DNA of 64,000 nucleotides from Chondrosia reniformis (Eukaryota > Porifera > Demospongiae > Chondrillida > Chondrillidae), in contig OX359191.1 of NCBI GenBank assembly GCA_947172415.1, positions 1,240,001-1,304,000 of the forward strand, written 5' to 3'. How positions within the stretch are numbered: position 1 is the first letter of the stretch; every line of letters begins with the position of its first letter. Under the pieces are notes generated by a model. That model made no database searches. It had not been told where the DNA came from and saw nothing but the letters and a program-made list of their open reading frames with translations. The position numbers and the translations under genes are program-made. Shown here piece after piece: positions 37,301-49,300 of the stretch.

Positions 37301-40300
37301 TTCATTGTCCTTTGCACTTGGAATAGTCTTTGTCTCTTGCTGCAGTTAAAAGAGCATCACATGATCAGATGATATATACACAATAGTGACATTTATTAGA
37401 GTCTTTATATCAACCAGTATAGAGCAATTAACACCAAAAACAAATTTAACAACAATGTATAAATGTGCATGCATGCATGCATGGCCCAGTGGAGAAGAAG
37501 TAGAAGGAGAAAACTCTATATCCTCATCCAAAGCTCTCACTAGGTTTAGCTCCCTATAGTCATTTTTACAACATGTGGGAAAATGGTGAGTTGGATTATT
37601 CATACACAAACAAATATCTTCATGGGGTCTTTCACATACATACCTTTTTCTTCTTTCTTCTTTGCCTCTTGGCTGCCTTTGCAGAGACCTTTACCTCCTT
37701 CTCATGAGGAGCACCTTCAATAAACTCTACCAGCTTCTCCACAGAGGGCTGGTCTGATGATCCTTCTGATCCTGGCCCCAAGAGACCGTCACCTCTTACA
37801 GTGTCCTTCTTCTTCTCTAACTTCTGCCGCATGCGCTCTCTGTAGTACCGATAGTTGTGACTGGTTGGGAGGGGTGGAGGCTACAGGAGGGAAAGGTTGA
37901 TAACATGGGTGTGGCACGGTCATCAGTTGGACAATGTAACTGGAAAGTGGTAGCAAAAATAAACAAAGGAGGTACTGCATTAATCACTGTGCAATACATA
38001 CTTCTGCATCAGCAGTTTTACTGCATGTACTGGCATATTTACAATAAAAATACATCATTGTTCAATATAATAGAGTAAGGATTCCTTCTAACTGCGTCGA
38101 ACTTATCTTTTGAAAGGATTGTCTTTCGACTTTTAGAAGGTCTAAAACTGCATCTTTTGAAACTCTAAAAGTCGAAAGATGATCCTTTCAAAAGATTGTT
38201 CAATATTTTAGTCTTTATTACAGAAAAATAGCTGTGGTTCGGCTTAGAATCAATAAAATAACAGTTTAATGATTTATTGTAACTGTTTTCAACTAATTTT
38301 GAATGTTTCAAATCTCTTGAAGAAGACCATCAGGGTCAAAATAACATTAAACCAACAGCATCCTTACACACTCAAAAACGATGAAAGATGAAGGACACCA
38401 TGAACCATTGATGAACAATTCAAAAGATACCATTAAATGAGTTACAAAACATCTATAACTTCATATTTAATGAGAGAGGAAGACATTATTTTTTTAAACT
38501 TGTTTGCAATTTATATGTGCGTGCTTACTCCATTGGGACCAAAGAGTTCACAATAGCAACATCGACAAAGCTTCTTTTGTGTTCCATCTCCATTTAGTGT
38601 CCCGTCTGTTCCTGCCTGACAGCTTGTAGGGTTGGTAGCAGTGCAGTGAGAGTGGATAGAGGAACAGAGCTCACAGCTGTGAGCTAGATGAGATTTGGTG
38701 CTGTCAGATGACGAGGTTTCTACAGACTCCAATTCCACTCCTGAATCACCAGCGTGGGTCAGGTGCGACATTGGCTGAGTGACACAAGTGACATTAATGT
38801 AAAGGAACATTTCAAAGACCAAATGAATACAATTACGTATGCAAGCAATAAGTGAATATCATTCAAAGATATTACACCCAACCAGCCAAGTGATTTATTG
38901 AAGTCTTATCTTGCATTGGCAGATTGCCATTTTAATAGGATTTGGTCCAGCCAAGAAAAGATTTTAGTCATTTGGCTCATTATTATCATAATATCTTCCA
39001 CTGATCATTTGTGTTTTTATCATAGCCTTTGCACAGGTGCAGTGGAATTAACTCCCTTTAATTCATACATACGTACATGTAAGTATAGAATACTACATAA
39101 TTTATATTTGAGACATCAACTGTGAGAGCCATTACAAGTGGAGCTATTCTCAAGAGTCCCTAATTAGCTAATCAAAGATGGCGGCCTCCTAAATAGACTT
39201 TATGACCTCACGATTGAAGGCTATATGATGCTTACTTTCTTAATAAGACCACTGACAAGAAGTGTTCCTGGTTGGTGTATATCTATTGAGGTACCAGTAT
39301 CAGTGTGGTTTAATGTGAACGGCTGCTTATCAGTACACGAATTGGTTGTGGTTGTATGGCCATTCGTACTTGTAGTTTTCTAAAGTGATGAATGAACACA
39401 GTTGGAAATGTAAAGTACATACATAGCTACAGAAGGTACGTATACAGCAATAACATCTAAAATTTCAACTTAGTTGCACAAAGAACCAGATACCCTCTAA
39501 ACTAGGATGGAGACATTAGGAATATTTGGATAATAGACATGATTGAAGAAAAAGATTTAAGAATTTAACAATTACAGTCCCAAGCATTAATTAGCCCACC
39601 TAAAGATACATATTAAGTGTATGAGTGCCTCTGGTATTCCTAGATAAATTCCAGTCTAGACACAGATAGATATAACAGAAAAATAGAAAAAAATAATCTT
39701 TGTGACTCGTGGGCTCCGCTTGGCCTAGTACCCCTTTCTGGCACGTGTCACCACTTTAATACATTAATACATTATACGTACGTATATTAATGTATATACG
39801 TATACTGAGTAAAGTGGACATACTCCTTTGCCTGATGCAGCCATGTTAGCTACATGGACACAGGTGAGTGAGCCTTGGCCCTGTGTGGACTGGTGATAGG
39901 TATGCATCCTCTCTCCCGATAAGGTCTGTGCTCCCTGGGACTTCCCCGAGGCCGTATCCACCAACTGAAGCTGATTACCATACAAGTCTGTGGGGTCCAG
40001 CAACCTAAAGTGGTCCTGTGGAGGTGAGCAGAACTCATGTAGACCTCAGTTTAGCAACAAACCATACACACAGCTACAACAGTGATGCACAAAGAACAAC
40101 TAAAACCATCCTAAGAAATCACACCTTTACATAACCTAACCTGCAAAATATACTTATAGCAAGTAACTGCCATTTTCAATTACCTCATCAGTGATGAGGT
40201 AATTGAAAATGGCAGGAAGATGCCTATAAATGAAGACACCTTGAAGACCAACATCAGTCACTGAAGAAGATCCCCAGGGTCGAAATGTTTGGCAGAAAGA

Positions 40301-43300
40301 AGAATCGAAAAAACTGCGTCTCTAGACGCTCCCAAAGTCAAAAGATGAACCTTTACAAAGATACGTAAGTTCGTCGCAGTTAGAAGAAATCCTTATTCCA
40401 TTATTTACATAACCTAACCTGCAAAATATACTTATAGCAAGTAACCTTGTGCGAGTACATGAGTGATGGAGATGAGCGGTCATAGTGTGCTAGATATTAA
40501 AGGTCTCAGCTACCACCATTACTACTGTTTTGTACAGCAATTTGCTACACCTCAATTCAAACACCACTGCTGAGAGACAAGTCTAACCTGTGTGTATCTT
40601 GCCGCTACTGAGCTTACGCAAGCTGTACATTCACATGTAGAGTTTACAGTTGAAGTAACGTCATAAAGTGGCTTGATTTCCGCATGCCGCCAATCCTTTT
40701 GTGATGAGTCGTTCTCTGAAGACTCCCTAACTGCTGCATCAGGTGTGTCCTTATACTTCAAACCCTTGTTGTCCCTCTCCCACTTTAATAAATAAATAAA
40801 CAAACAACAAAGGTAAATAAACAAACAACAAAGGTAAATAAACAAACAACAAAGGTAAATAAACAAACAACAAAGGTAAATAAACAAACAATAAAGGTAA
40901 ATAAGTACACAAACAAAGACAAAATGCTTCATAAGATGATAATATTAACTGGTTAGCCTTATAGATAGTATGTAATTAGTAAGAAAAGTAACCTAGAATC
41001 TGTTAACAGCTAATCTTCTAAGTATATACGTACATACGTACGTATATGATATGTAGTGTGTATATACCAATAATTCACACTGTACATGGTAGATAATGCA
41101 ATTATCATATCCTTGCCATGGAAACTGTTCTTAAGTTAGGCTTCGCAACTGATTGCATACAATGGTTAATGTACTAACAATTATCATACACTAGAACTTA
41201 GTATGGTGGATCCTAAACTATAAATTGGTCTATCACCTTCAAATAAGAGGAAGACTCTTAGATTAACAAATTGTACCTACTGAATGCCTGCAATGTACAT
41301 GCAACTGAACTGAACAGGTTTGCCCCAAGTAACTAGTCCAAGAAAATTGTGTTTTTAAGTCTACCCTCCTTAGCTTCATAGGCATGATAACCATATTGTT
41401 TTGGAATATGATGTTCTAGATTGTTGACATACAACTATTGGGTACTCACAATGTATCTATCCCATAGACTCTTCAGCTGCTCCCAGATGACCAACAGGTG
41501 ACTCCTAACAACTGAAGATACACGTTCACCTCGTGGCTTTAAAATGACCGTTGGCTTCTCAAATGCATTTCTATACCTCTCCAATTCCAACTTTACTTCC
41601 AAAATTTTCAAACTGATTTCAACATCTTCAGCAAATGTTATCATTGTACCATAATACATATTCTTATTGCTTTCGTAATCTCCTCCTATTAGGACTTCCA
41701 ACACAAGCTCTTGGATGGGATGGTGTTCACTGCCGATGGAAGAAGATTCCCCCCGTGTTTCTTCAACAGGAGATAGCAGACCTTCTGTACTTTCATCTTC
41801 AGAAGCTTCCTTCTTGTTTTCATTCTCCGTTAAAGAAAGAGCTTCTTTCTTTAGTACTAAATGGTTTTCTTGAATATCCATGGAGAATCTTGCAAAGACT
41901 GCTGTAAGTGTTTTTGCGATGCCTTCAGCATTCATAGGATGTGAGGGAGTAGCTCCTAAGACATCACACAGATACGGACACTTGTGGATGTCAACACTAA
42001 TGTTAAACCTCTCATACAAAGTTTTGGGGAACTCTTCGTCTGACGAGCTGTACACTTCTGGTGAGATGGGGAACCTGGCCGCTTGCATTGTTAAAATGTT
42101 GTGAAAATGATAACTTGGCGAACTGAAAGGAAATACATAATATATACGTACATTAGGTACTGACGCAATACAAAAACATCATAATACATCATCAGATTGC
42201 ACAATCATAACCTTGAATTCTTCATTATATCTTGATTATTTTGCAATTTTAATTAAACATTAGGTACATACGTACGTAACTTAATTAATGGTTAACCCAC
42301 TCATATTACTGACTACTGTTATTCACAAGTATGTACGGTACAAGACAGAAAAAAGTTGACAGAATATGTGCTTATTACGTATGCGCCTACGTGTCTTCCT
42401 ACGGTTTATCTACGGGCGTAGAATAAATTTGCTACGCCTCTCTTACGGTTATCGCTACGGGCATACTAAAGTAGTATTAATCGACAGAGTTGAAATAATG
42501 AAAGACGTGTTAAAGTACTTCTCCTAGGTGTGATATTATTCAGAATCAAGGATGATTCGCTAAAGGTGATAAATAGTTAGCGCGTACAGTGTTTATTCAA
42601 TCTACGGTAATCAGTTATATTACGTACGTATGTGTCTACGCCTTATCTACGGGCGTAGATAAAAACGTATACACTTTTGCTACGTATCCTATTACGGATT
42701 TATCTACGGGCGTAATACGTCAACTTTTTTCTGTCTTGTACCGTATTTACGTATTATGAATAAATTGTAGGTAGATTTTGCTGTAGGTATATACATATTA
42801 CATTAAATGATTCAAAAGGCATTTCTGATGGTCAATATCTTCAAATTACCTACGTATGTACGTATGTACGTAGATATGTAGGTAAGTAGGATTCCTATTA
42901 TAAAGATGCTTATTAAATAGGGATTTCTTCTAACTGCATCAAATTTTTCTTTTAGATGGTGAAGACCCAGGGTAAAATGTCAGTGACAAACCATTCACTA
43001 AAATACTCAAAAAGGTTAAAGGTTAAACTAGTTAAAAGGCTGCCAAGTACTGGATATCCATTTGAATACAAACACTACAGACCCCAAGACTAGCTGAACC
43101 AACTACTACAGTGTACATCTCTGTATGTTCAGGGTAACTCCACTCTGACAAACATGCATGTTTCTAGTTCACCTAAAATGACCAACCTCACTGCCTTGAT
43201 CTTCTTCATCTCCTTGTACACTTCAGCATCTGCCTTTATCTCCAGGTTTCTCTTCTGTGCAAATAGACAGAAATTGTTTACAAATATACAAACTGTAAAT

Positions 43301-46300
43301 ATGGTACAAAAACACTGCACTGGTTGATTTCTAAGATTTACAAATACAGCAATAGTTAGGCAGTTACTGGGAGCTTCTTCTATGAATAGAGGCTTAATAT
43401 ACTGAAATGTAAGTATGTATTTACGTATGTAGGTGCAAATTTCTTAAAATACCTCTTTAAATGTATTTTTCAACACTGGCATGTTAAAATCTTAGTTGAT
43501 GTATGTACGTAAATGGCATTATTTGAGGAACAAATGAGATATCAATGTCATTAATGTAACAAGCAAGTGTGAAACAAATCATGTTACAATCTTAGGTGAC
43601 AGACATATTAAGAAGTGACAAATTGTCTGCTTCATTGATTGCATAATTGTATTGTAACTCTATTAGCAACCACATGACCGTCACATGATGCAGTACACAT
43701 GGGTATTTATAGAGTAAGAACACACACATAATCATAATAAAACTACTGTGTCTGTTCATATATCACCAGTGCCTATATTGCATCATCATGTCTAAATATT
43801 GCATCATAGTCTTTAAACATTGCTTCATCATAAGCAATATTTTCAACTTCAGCAACAATTATAATGTTCACCCTTGAGATCCCATTACTCGTAAACATCT
43901 ACCCATTTTAAGTTTAACATGTGTGGAGCATACTCGTGAGTGTGGCTAAACTAAAGTGAGTGTAGCTAAACTAAAGTGAGTGTAGCTAAACTAAAGTGAG
44001 TGCGGCTAAACTAAAGTGAGTGCGGCTAAACTAAAGTGAGTGCGGCTAAACTAAAGTGAGTGCGGCTAAACTAGAGTGAGTGTGGCTAAACTAGAGTGAG
44101 TGTAGCTAAACTAGAGTGAGGGTGGCTAAACTAAAGTGAGTGTAGCTAAACTAGAGTGAGGGTGGCTAAACTAAAGTGAGTGCGGCTAAACTAAAGTGAG
44201 TGCGGCTAAACTAAAGTGAGTGCGGCTAAACTAAAGTGAGTGCGGCTAAACTAAAGTGAGTGCGGCTAAACTAGAGTGAGTGTAGCTAAACTAGAGTGAG
44301 TGTAGCTAAACTAGAGTGAGGGTGGCTAAACTAAAGTGAGTGCGGCTAAACTAAAGTGAGTGCGGCTAAACTAAAGTGAGTGCGGCTAAACTAAAGTGAG
44401 TGCGGCTAAACTAGAGTGAGTGTAGCTAAACTAGAGTGAGTGTGGCTAAACTAAAGTGAGTGCGGCTAAACTAAAGTGAGTGCGGCTAAACTAGAGTGAG
44501 TGTAGCTAAACTAGAGTGAGGGTGGCTAAACTAAAGTGAGTGTAGCTAAACTAAAGTGAGTGCGGCTAAATGTGCATACATACAACTCTGAATCACTCAC
44601 TCTCTGTTGAGCATATTTAGTGAGGTCTCTTTTCGCGTCCTCCCACATCTTCCCAATCTCTGCCATCTCCTGTTCCAAGGCTTGGTATCGCTTTGATAGC
44701 ATCTCTGCCGCTTGTCTGTTAGCTAGGTCACTAGCAAGACTGGCCAATCTAGAGGGACAGACATACAATATATAAATAACCACACCTTCACCTACGTACT
44801 TGTAATCCTCCAAAATTTCAACTACGAAACTACAACAAATATAGGAAATAAGTTTCTTGTTAGTAAAATTGCCAAAATAAAATCCACCAAATTCCATAAT
44901 TTGAACAACCTGGCAAATATTCCTCCCACCAATATGGTATACAAGAAAAATGGGAATTATGCAATGCCTGTACAAAGGTTACGTAATATTGATAATCGTC
45001 AGTTAAATAGGGTACATACATACATACTACAAAGTGGTGTACATGGCTCTGGGGAGATGAGTAGAGATGTTGCTCTATCACCGAAGAAAGCCATACACGC
45101 AAATTTATGTTACTCTGATTTTGTACACTAACTACATCATTGAATACTGTATAAAAACAGTACACAAAGACGCTCAGAGTATTATGAAAAATAAATTTGA
45201 TCAAATGAAACAGACTCGAACGTATACAGATAAAGTCTGACTATTAAATGACATATGATAACTTGGTACTTGAATAAATGGGAGGTACGTAATTACACTG
45301 AGTCGCACAAAGGCTATGATGATAAGCAAAGAGGTACTTATCTATTAAAGGCAAAATTTATTACATTGCAGTAGATTCATACATACGTACGTATATACCC
45401 AGTTGTGTAGAAATAATTGTGAATGGTGTCAATTGATTAAATCTAATGCATTTAAGGTTACTAACATAAAAAGAAATATCTCCCTAATCACATTAAAAAG
45501 TTAAGTACACGACTGCATACGAATGTACTAAGTTTGGCATAAAAGAATTAGCTGTAATTGTCTCACTTGAGTTGTGCCGTTATAAGAGGAAGATTGGAAC
45601 ACATGAAGGTCTCTGCAAAAATGAGCTCCCGGAAAATGTTCTTGTTTAAGAGCTCAACTGTCACACCTAATTTTATCACAAATTTTCCCTCGTCCTGCAA
45701 TAGGAACAACAGTTAGTATTAAAGAAATTTGTTTCTCTATGAAATTTCTAACATACGTACGTACGTATAAAGAAATGAGAAAAAAAAATGTTAAACTTCT
45801 AAACTACTTGAACAATGGAGGAAAATGTAAATCTGCTAAAAGTGAAGGACTTTAGTATAGTGTTCTATTGACTATTTTCCATACTTGAAGTATACACTAT
45901 AGTAGCCCTACAACCTGTACTCAGTGGTAAAATATGTACTCACCCCCCCCCCCCCCCCCCCACAGTAGATTTCCCCTGATACCAATTAGACCACTCCAAC
46001 AGTATCGCTAAACATCTATCCATGTAAATTAGTAGCACACATAGGAAGTTTTCAGGAAATTATATTTTAAAAAGCTGACTTTCCATGACCCCATTAGACC
46101 ACATTTAGCACACATACGTACATCGGTTACTTACCACGGGAGACAGGAGAACCAGCAATGATGGAAGGGACTTGCAGAGGGAGGAGTACTCATTCACAAG
46201 CATCTGTATGAACTTGATGGCCAGCGGGATTGTGTTGTATCCCAGCGAGAGCTGCTCCAGGAGACGAACTTTGACCTCTAAGAGGTACTCTCTGGTCAGT

Positions 46301-49300
46301 GTCTCAAGTCGCTGGAAGAACTGGTGAGGATCTCGGGAAGAGAGCTTCCGAACAATCATAATCATCTCTGGAGTAGATAGTGTGGCATTGGCTATAGATT
46401 CTAACAGAATAAGAAAAGTAATCAATTCCCTAGAGCATACATTTCATGTATCTTTTGGATGGTTCATCTTTTAATAATTTTGAGTGTCTCTGTTCTGTTG
46501 GACGTTTTGACCCTGGGGGTTGTTCGTCTGACGGAACAGAGAACAGAAAACTGCGTCTTTAGATACTCAAAATTATCGAAAGATGAACCATCCAAAAGAT
46601 AAGTGTGAGGCAGTTAGAAGAAATCCTTATTCCATTTTATGTATGTTACCTACGTAAGTCGTAGGACTAGGAGGATAAAATAGTCATGAGCGCCACCCAA
46701 TACTTTACTGGGTGTGCTGCTTGGTTGTAATAGCATTCAGAGATTAATTAGTATAGGTAGGTAGGTAATACATAAAATATATTTTGTATACGTGCAGTGA
46801 ATTGAGTGTAAGTAAGTGCACACACCATTCAACACGACCATTGGATTCCGGTACAGACATCTTATGCTGTTACGTAACTCCATCCAGTAAGTCTGTGCAG
46901 TATGAGAATCCTTCCCTGTCTCCCTACAATGAGGACAACAATCAGTGAACACATGGCTATAGAATAGAATGAGTACTACGTATATATATGATCAGTGAAC
47001 ACATGGCTACAGAATAGAATGAGTACTACGTATATATGGTACAGCAAGATAAATTAATGGACATTTCAAACCGGAGGTGCAATAAATCATCTACGTACGT
47101 ACCAGTAACATGTTTGCAACAAATACTCTTTCATATGCTACATGTACAAATTTATCATTCAATTCAAAGCTTCAACTTCGTAAATCTCAACCAAGACTTT
47201 CACCTAAAATTTACATTCTGCCTTACATTGCACAAAATCTGTCAATTGCAGAGACTTTATATTCGATGGAAGCTCTATAAAATAGTGAAGCTAACAAAGT
47301 TTTTTTTCCCAAACACTGAATCTGTATATACAATATATATAATGTAGCATGGTGTATTCCATAAAATATTATGTACACACATTGAAAATTGTGGCTAAAA
47401 CACCGCTCTATAGAAACAATGCTAAAGGTTAGCTCACTATGAAACTATAACACTTTCACCAAATACCTTAAAATATTACCTCTGCCAAATACGTACGTAG
47501 TAGTTATACCACACTCAAGTGTGATGCATAAGTGAACATGCAGTAGGCCTACTGGTGATATGACATTTATCACCAGTTCAAGTGTGAAATATAAGGTTTG
47601 TAACACCCCAGATATCACCCGGTTGCCCTGGTAACGTGATATACGTATGTAGATAAATCTTATGTACCTCTTTTCAATGCATGCCTTGCAAGTACAATCT
47701 TGGGACTGTGTCCTGATGTAGGAGGAGGATTTCAACAGTGTGCACACAACTTCCCTTTCTCCGTTATTGAGAGTTCCATCGCTGAGTGTCCTCTTGCATC
47801 TCAAACAGGAGCAGGAAGACTGGATTGGTAAAATTGGAATGGAAGTGGAAACTTGCACAAATTGTTAGATAAAAATCTACATATGTTGCAGATGGTGATA
47901 CATGTCTATAGACACAGCCGCTCTATATTGTATCCCCCCTTCTAAAGAAGCCATGTGATAGTGTTCTTATAATTTGTACTGCATGCTCATTCATCACATA
48001 TACGTACATACATAATACAAACATATGTATGAACATATCAGAGTTGCACTACATACAATATATACTACACATATACGTATGTGGCTGTATTACGTATATA
48101 GATTACCTTGCCAGATGGGTCAGAAGGCTGTATTGCATCAGAATTCTCAGTCTTGGGTTGACCTATTATAAATACATTATGTATGTATATAGGTAGGTAT
48201 GTACATACGTATGTTTAGAAAACAGTGAAGTACAATATTTGCTTGATCAAATTATTACCGGGTCTAAATTCATAAATCACAGAGTAGAAAAGAAAATCAC
48301 AAAATCAATGCAAGTATCCACAATTGACAAAATTAATGAAAATAGAGCATTCTTCTACATTAGTGTATGTACAATACCTATATAATATGTACTAAATTTG
48401 ATGTCCACAAGTATACTAGAAATCTAAAGCTACGTACATACGTACGTAGCAGTGAATGAATAATCTACAAGACTCGCACAAGAGGCCAAGGAAACATAAC
48501 AACTTAAATAAATAAGATTTATGAAAGTCTTATAAATTGACCTGTGGAGCTTTGAATGAGGATACAGTTACGTAGATGTAATTTTACATACGTACGTATA
48601 CATAGAGTTCACTTACTTGAGTTTGAGGAAGTGGTTGTCACGGTCTGTTCCGACTTGTCTGCTCCTTCAATTTCCTCTGTACCACCAACTGACTTGGTAG
48701 AGCTTCCATTCTGTTGTTATGGCAACAAAAATAGTAAGATCAAAAGAGTCACAGATAGGGTGGGGGAATAGGGCGGGGGAATAGGGCAGGGAATAGGGCG
48801 GGGGAATAGGGCGGGGGAATAGGGCGGGGGAATAGGGCGGGGGAATAGGGCGGGGGAATAGGGCAGGGAATAGGGTGGGGGAATAGGGTGGGGGAATAGG
48901 GTGGGGGAATAGGGTGGGGGGAAAAAGTATAATTACACAAGTCAGTAAGTACTATAAAAGCTAACATGTACAGTATATATTGTCAATAAAGCATAAAGTG
49001 TTTATACGTACATACATTAAAGTACATATATACGTACATACGTACGTATGTATATCATTATGAAAGTCTCAACCGTTTATTAAGTCACATACAGCTGTCC
49101 GACTAAAACTGATGAGATACCTACATACAATATTATATACACTTGAACACTTATTCCCAAGATAGGGTTCTTTTGATGGGGTCATTTGTCCCTCTTAAAA
49201 ATATTTCCTTCTCCCCCCATGAAGAAATCAAATTACCAAATGCTATTAGCAATGACTGTCAATAGTCTGCTATAAATCCGTCTCAAATAATAGTGACTTG

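Noticed and set aside
43931-44571. Regular 20-bp repeats (also the 31-, 34- and 13-bp arrays) as a CRISPR array
   Set aside because: Units are directly tandem with no unique spacers, no cas genes are present and the DNA is eukaryotic.
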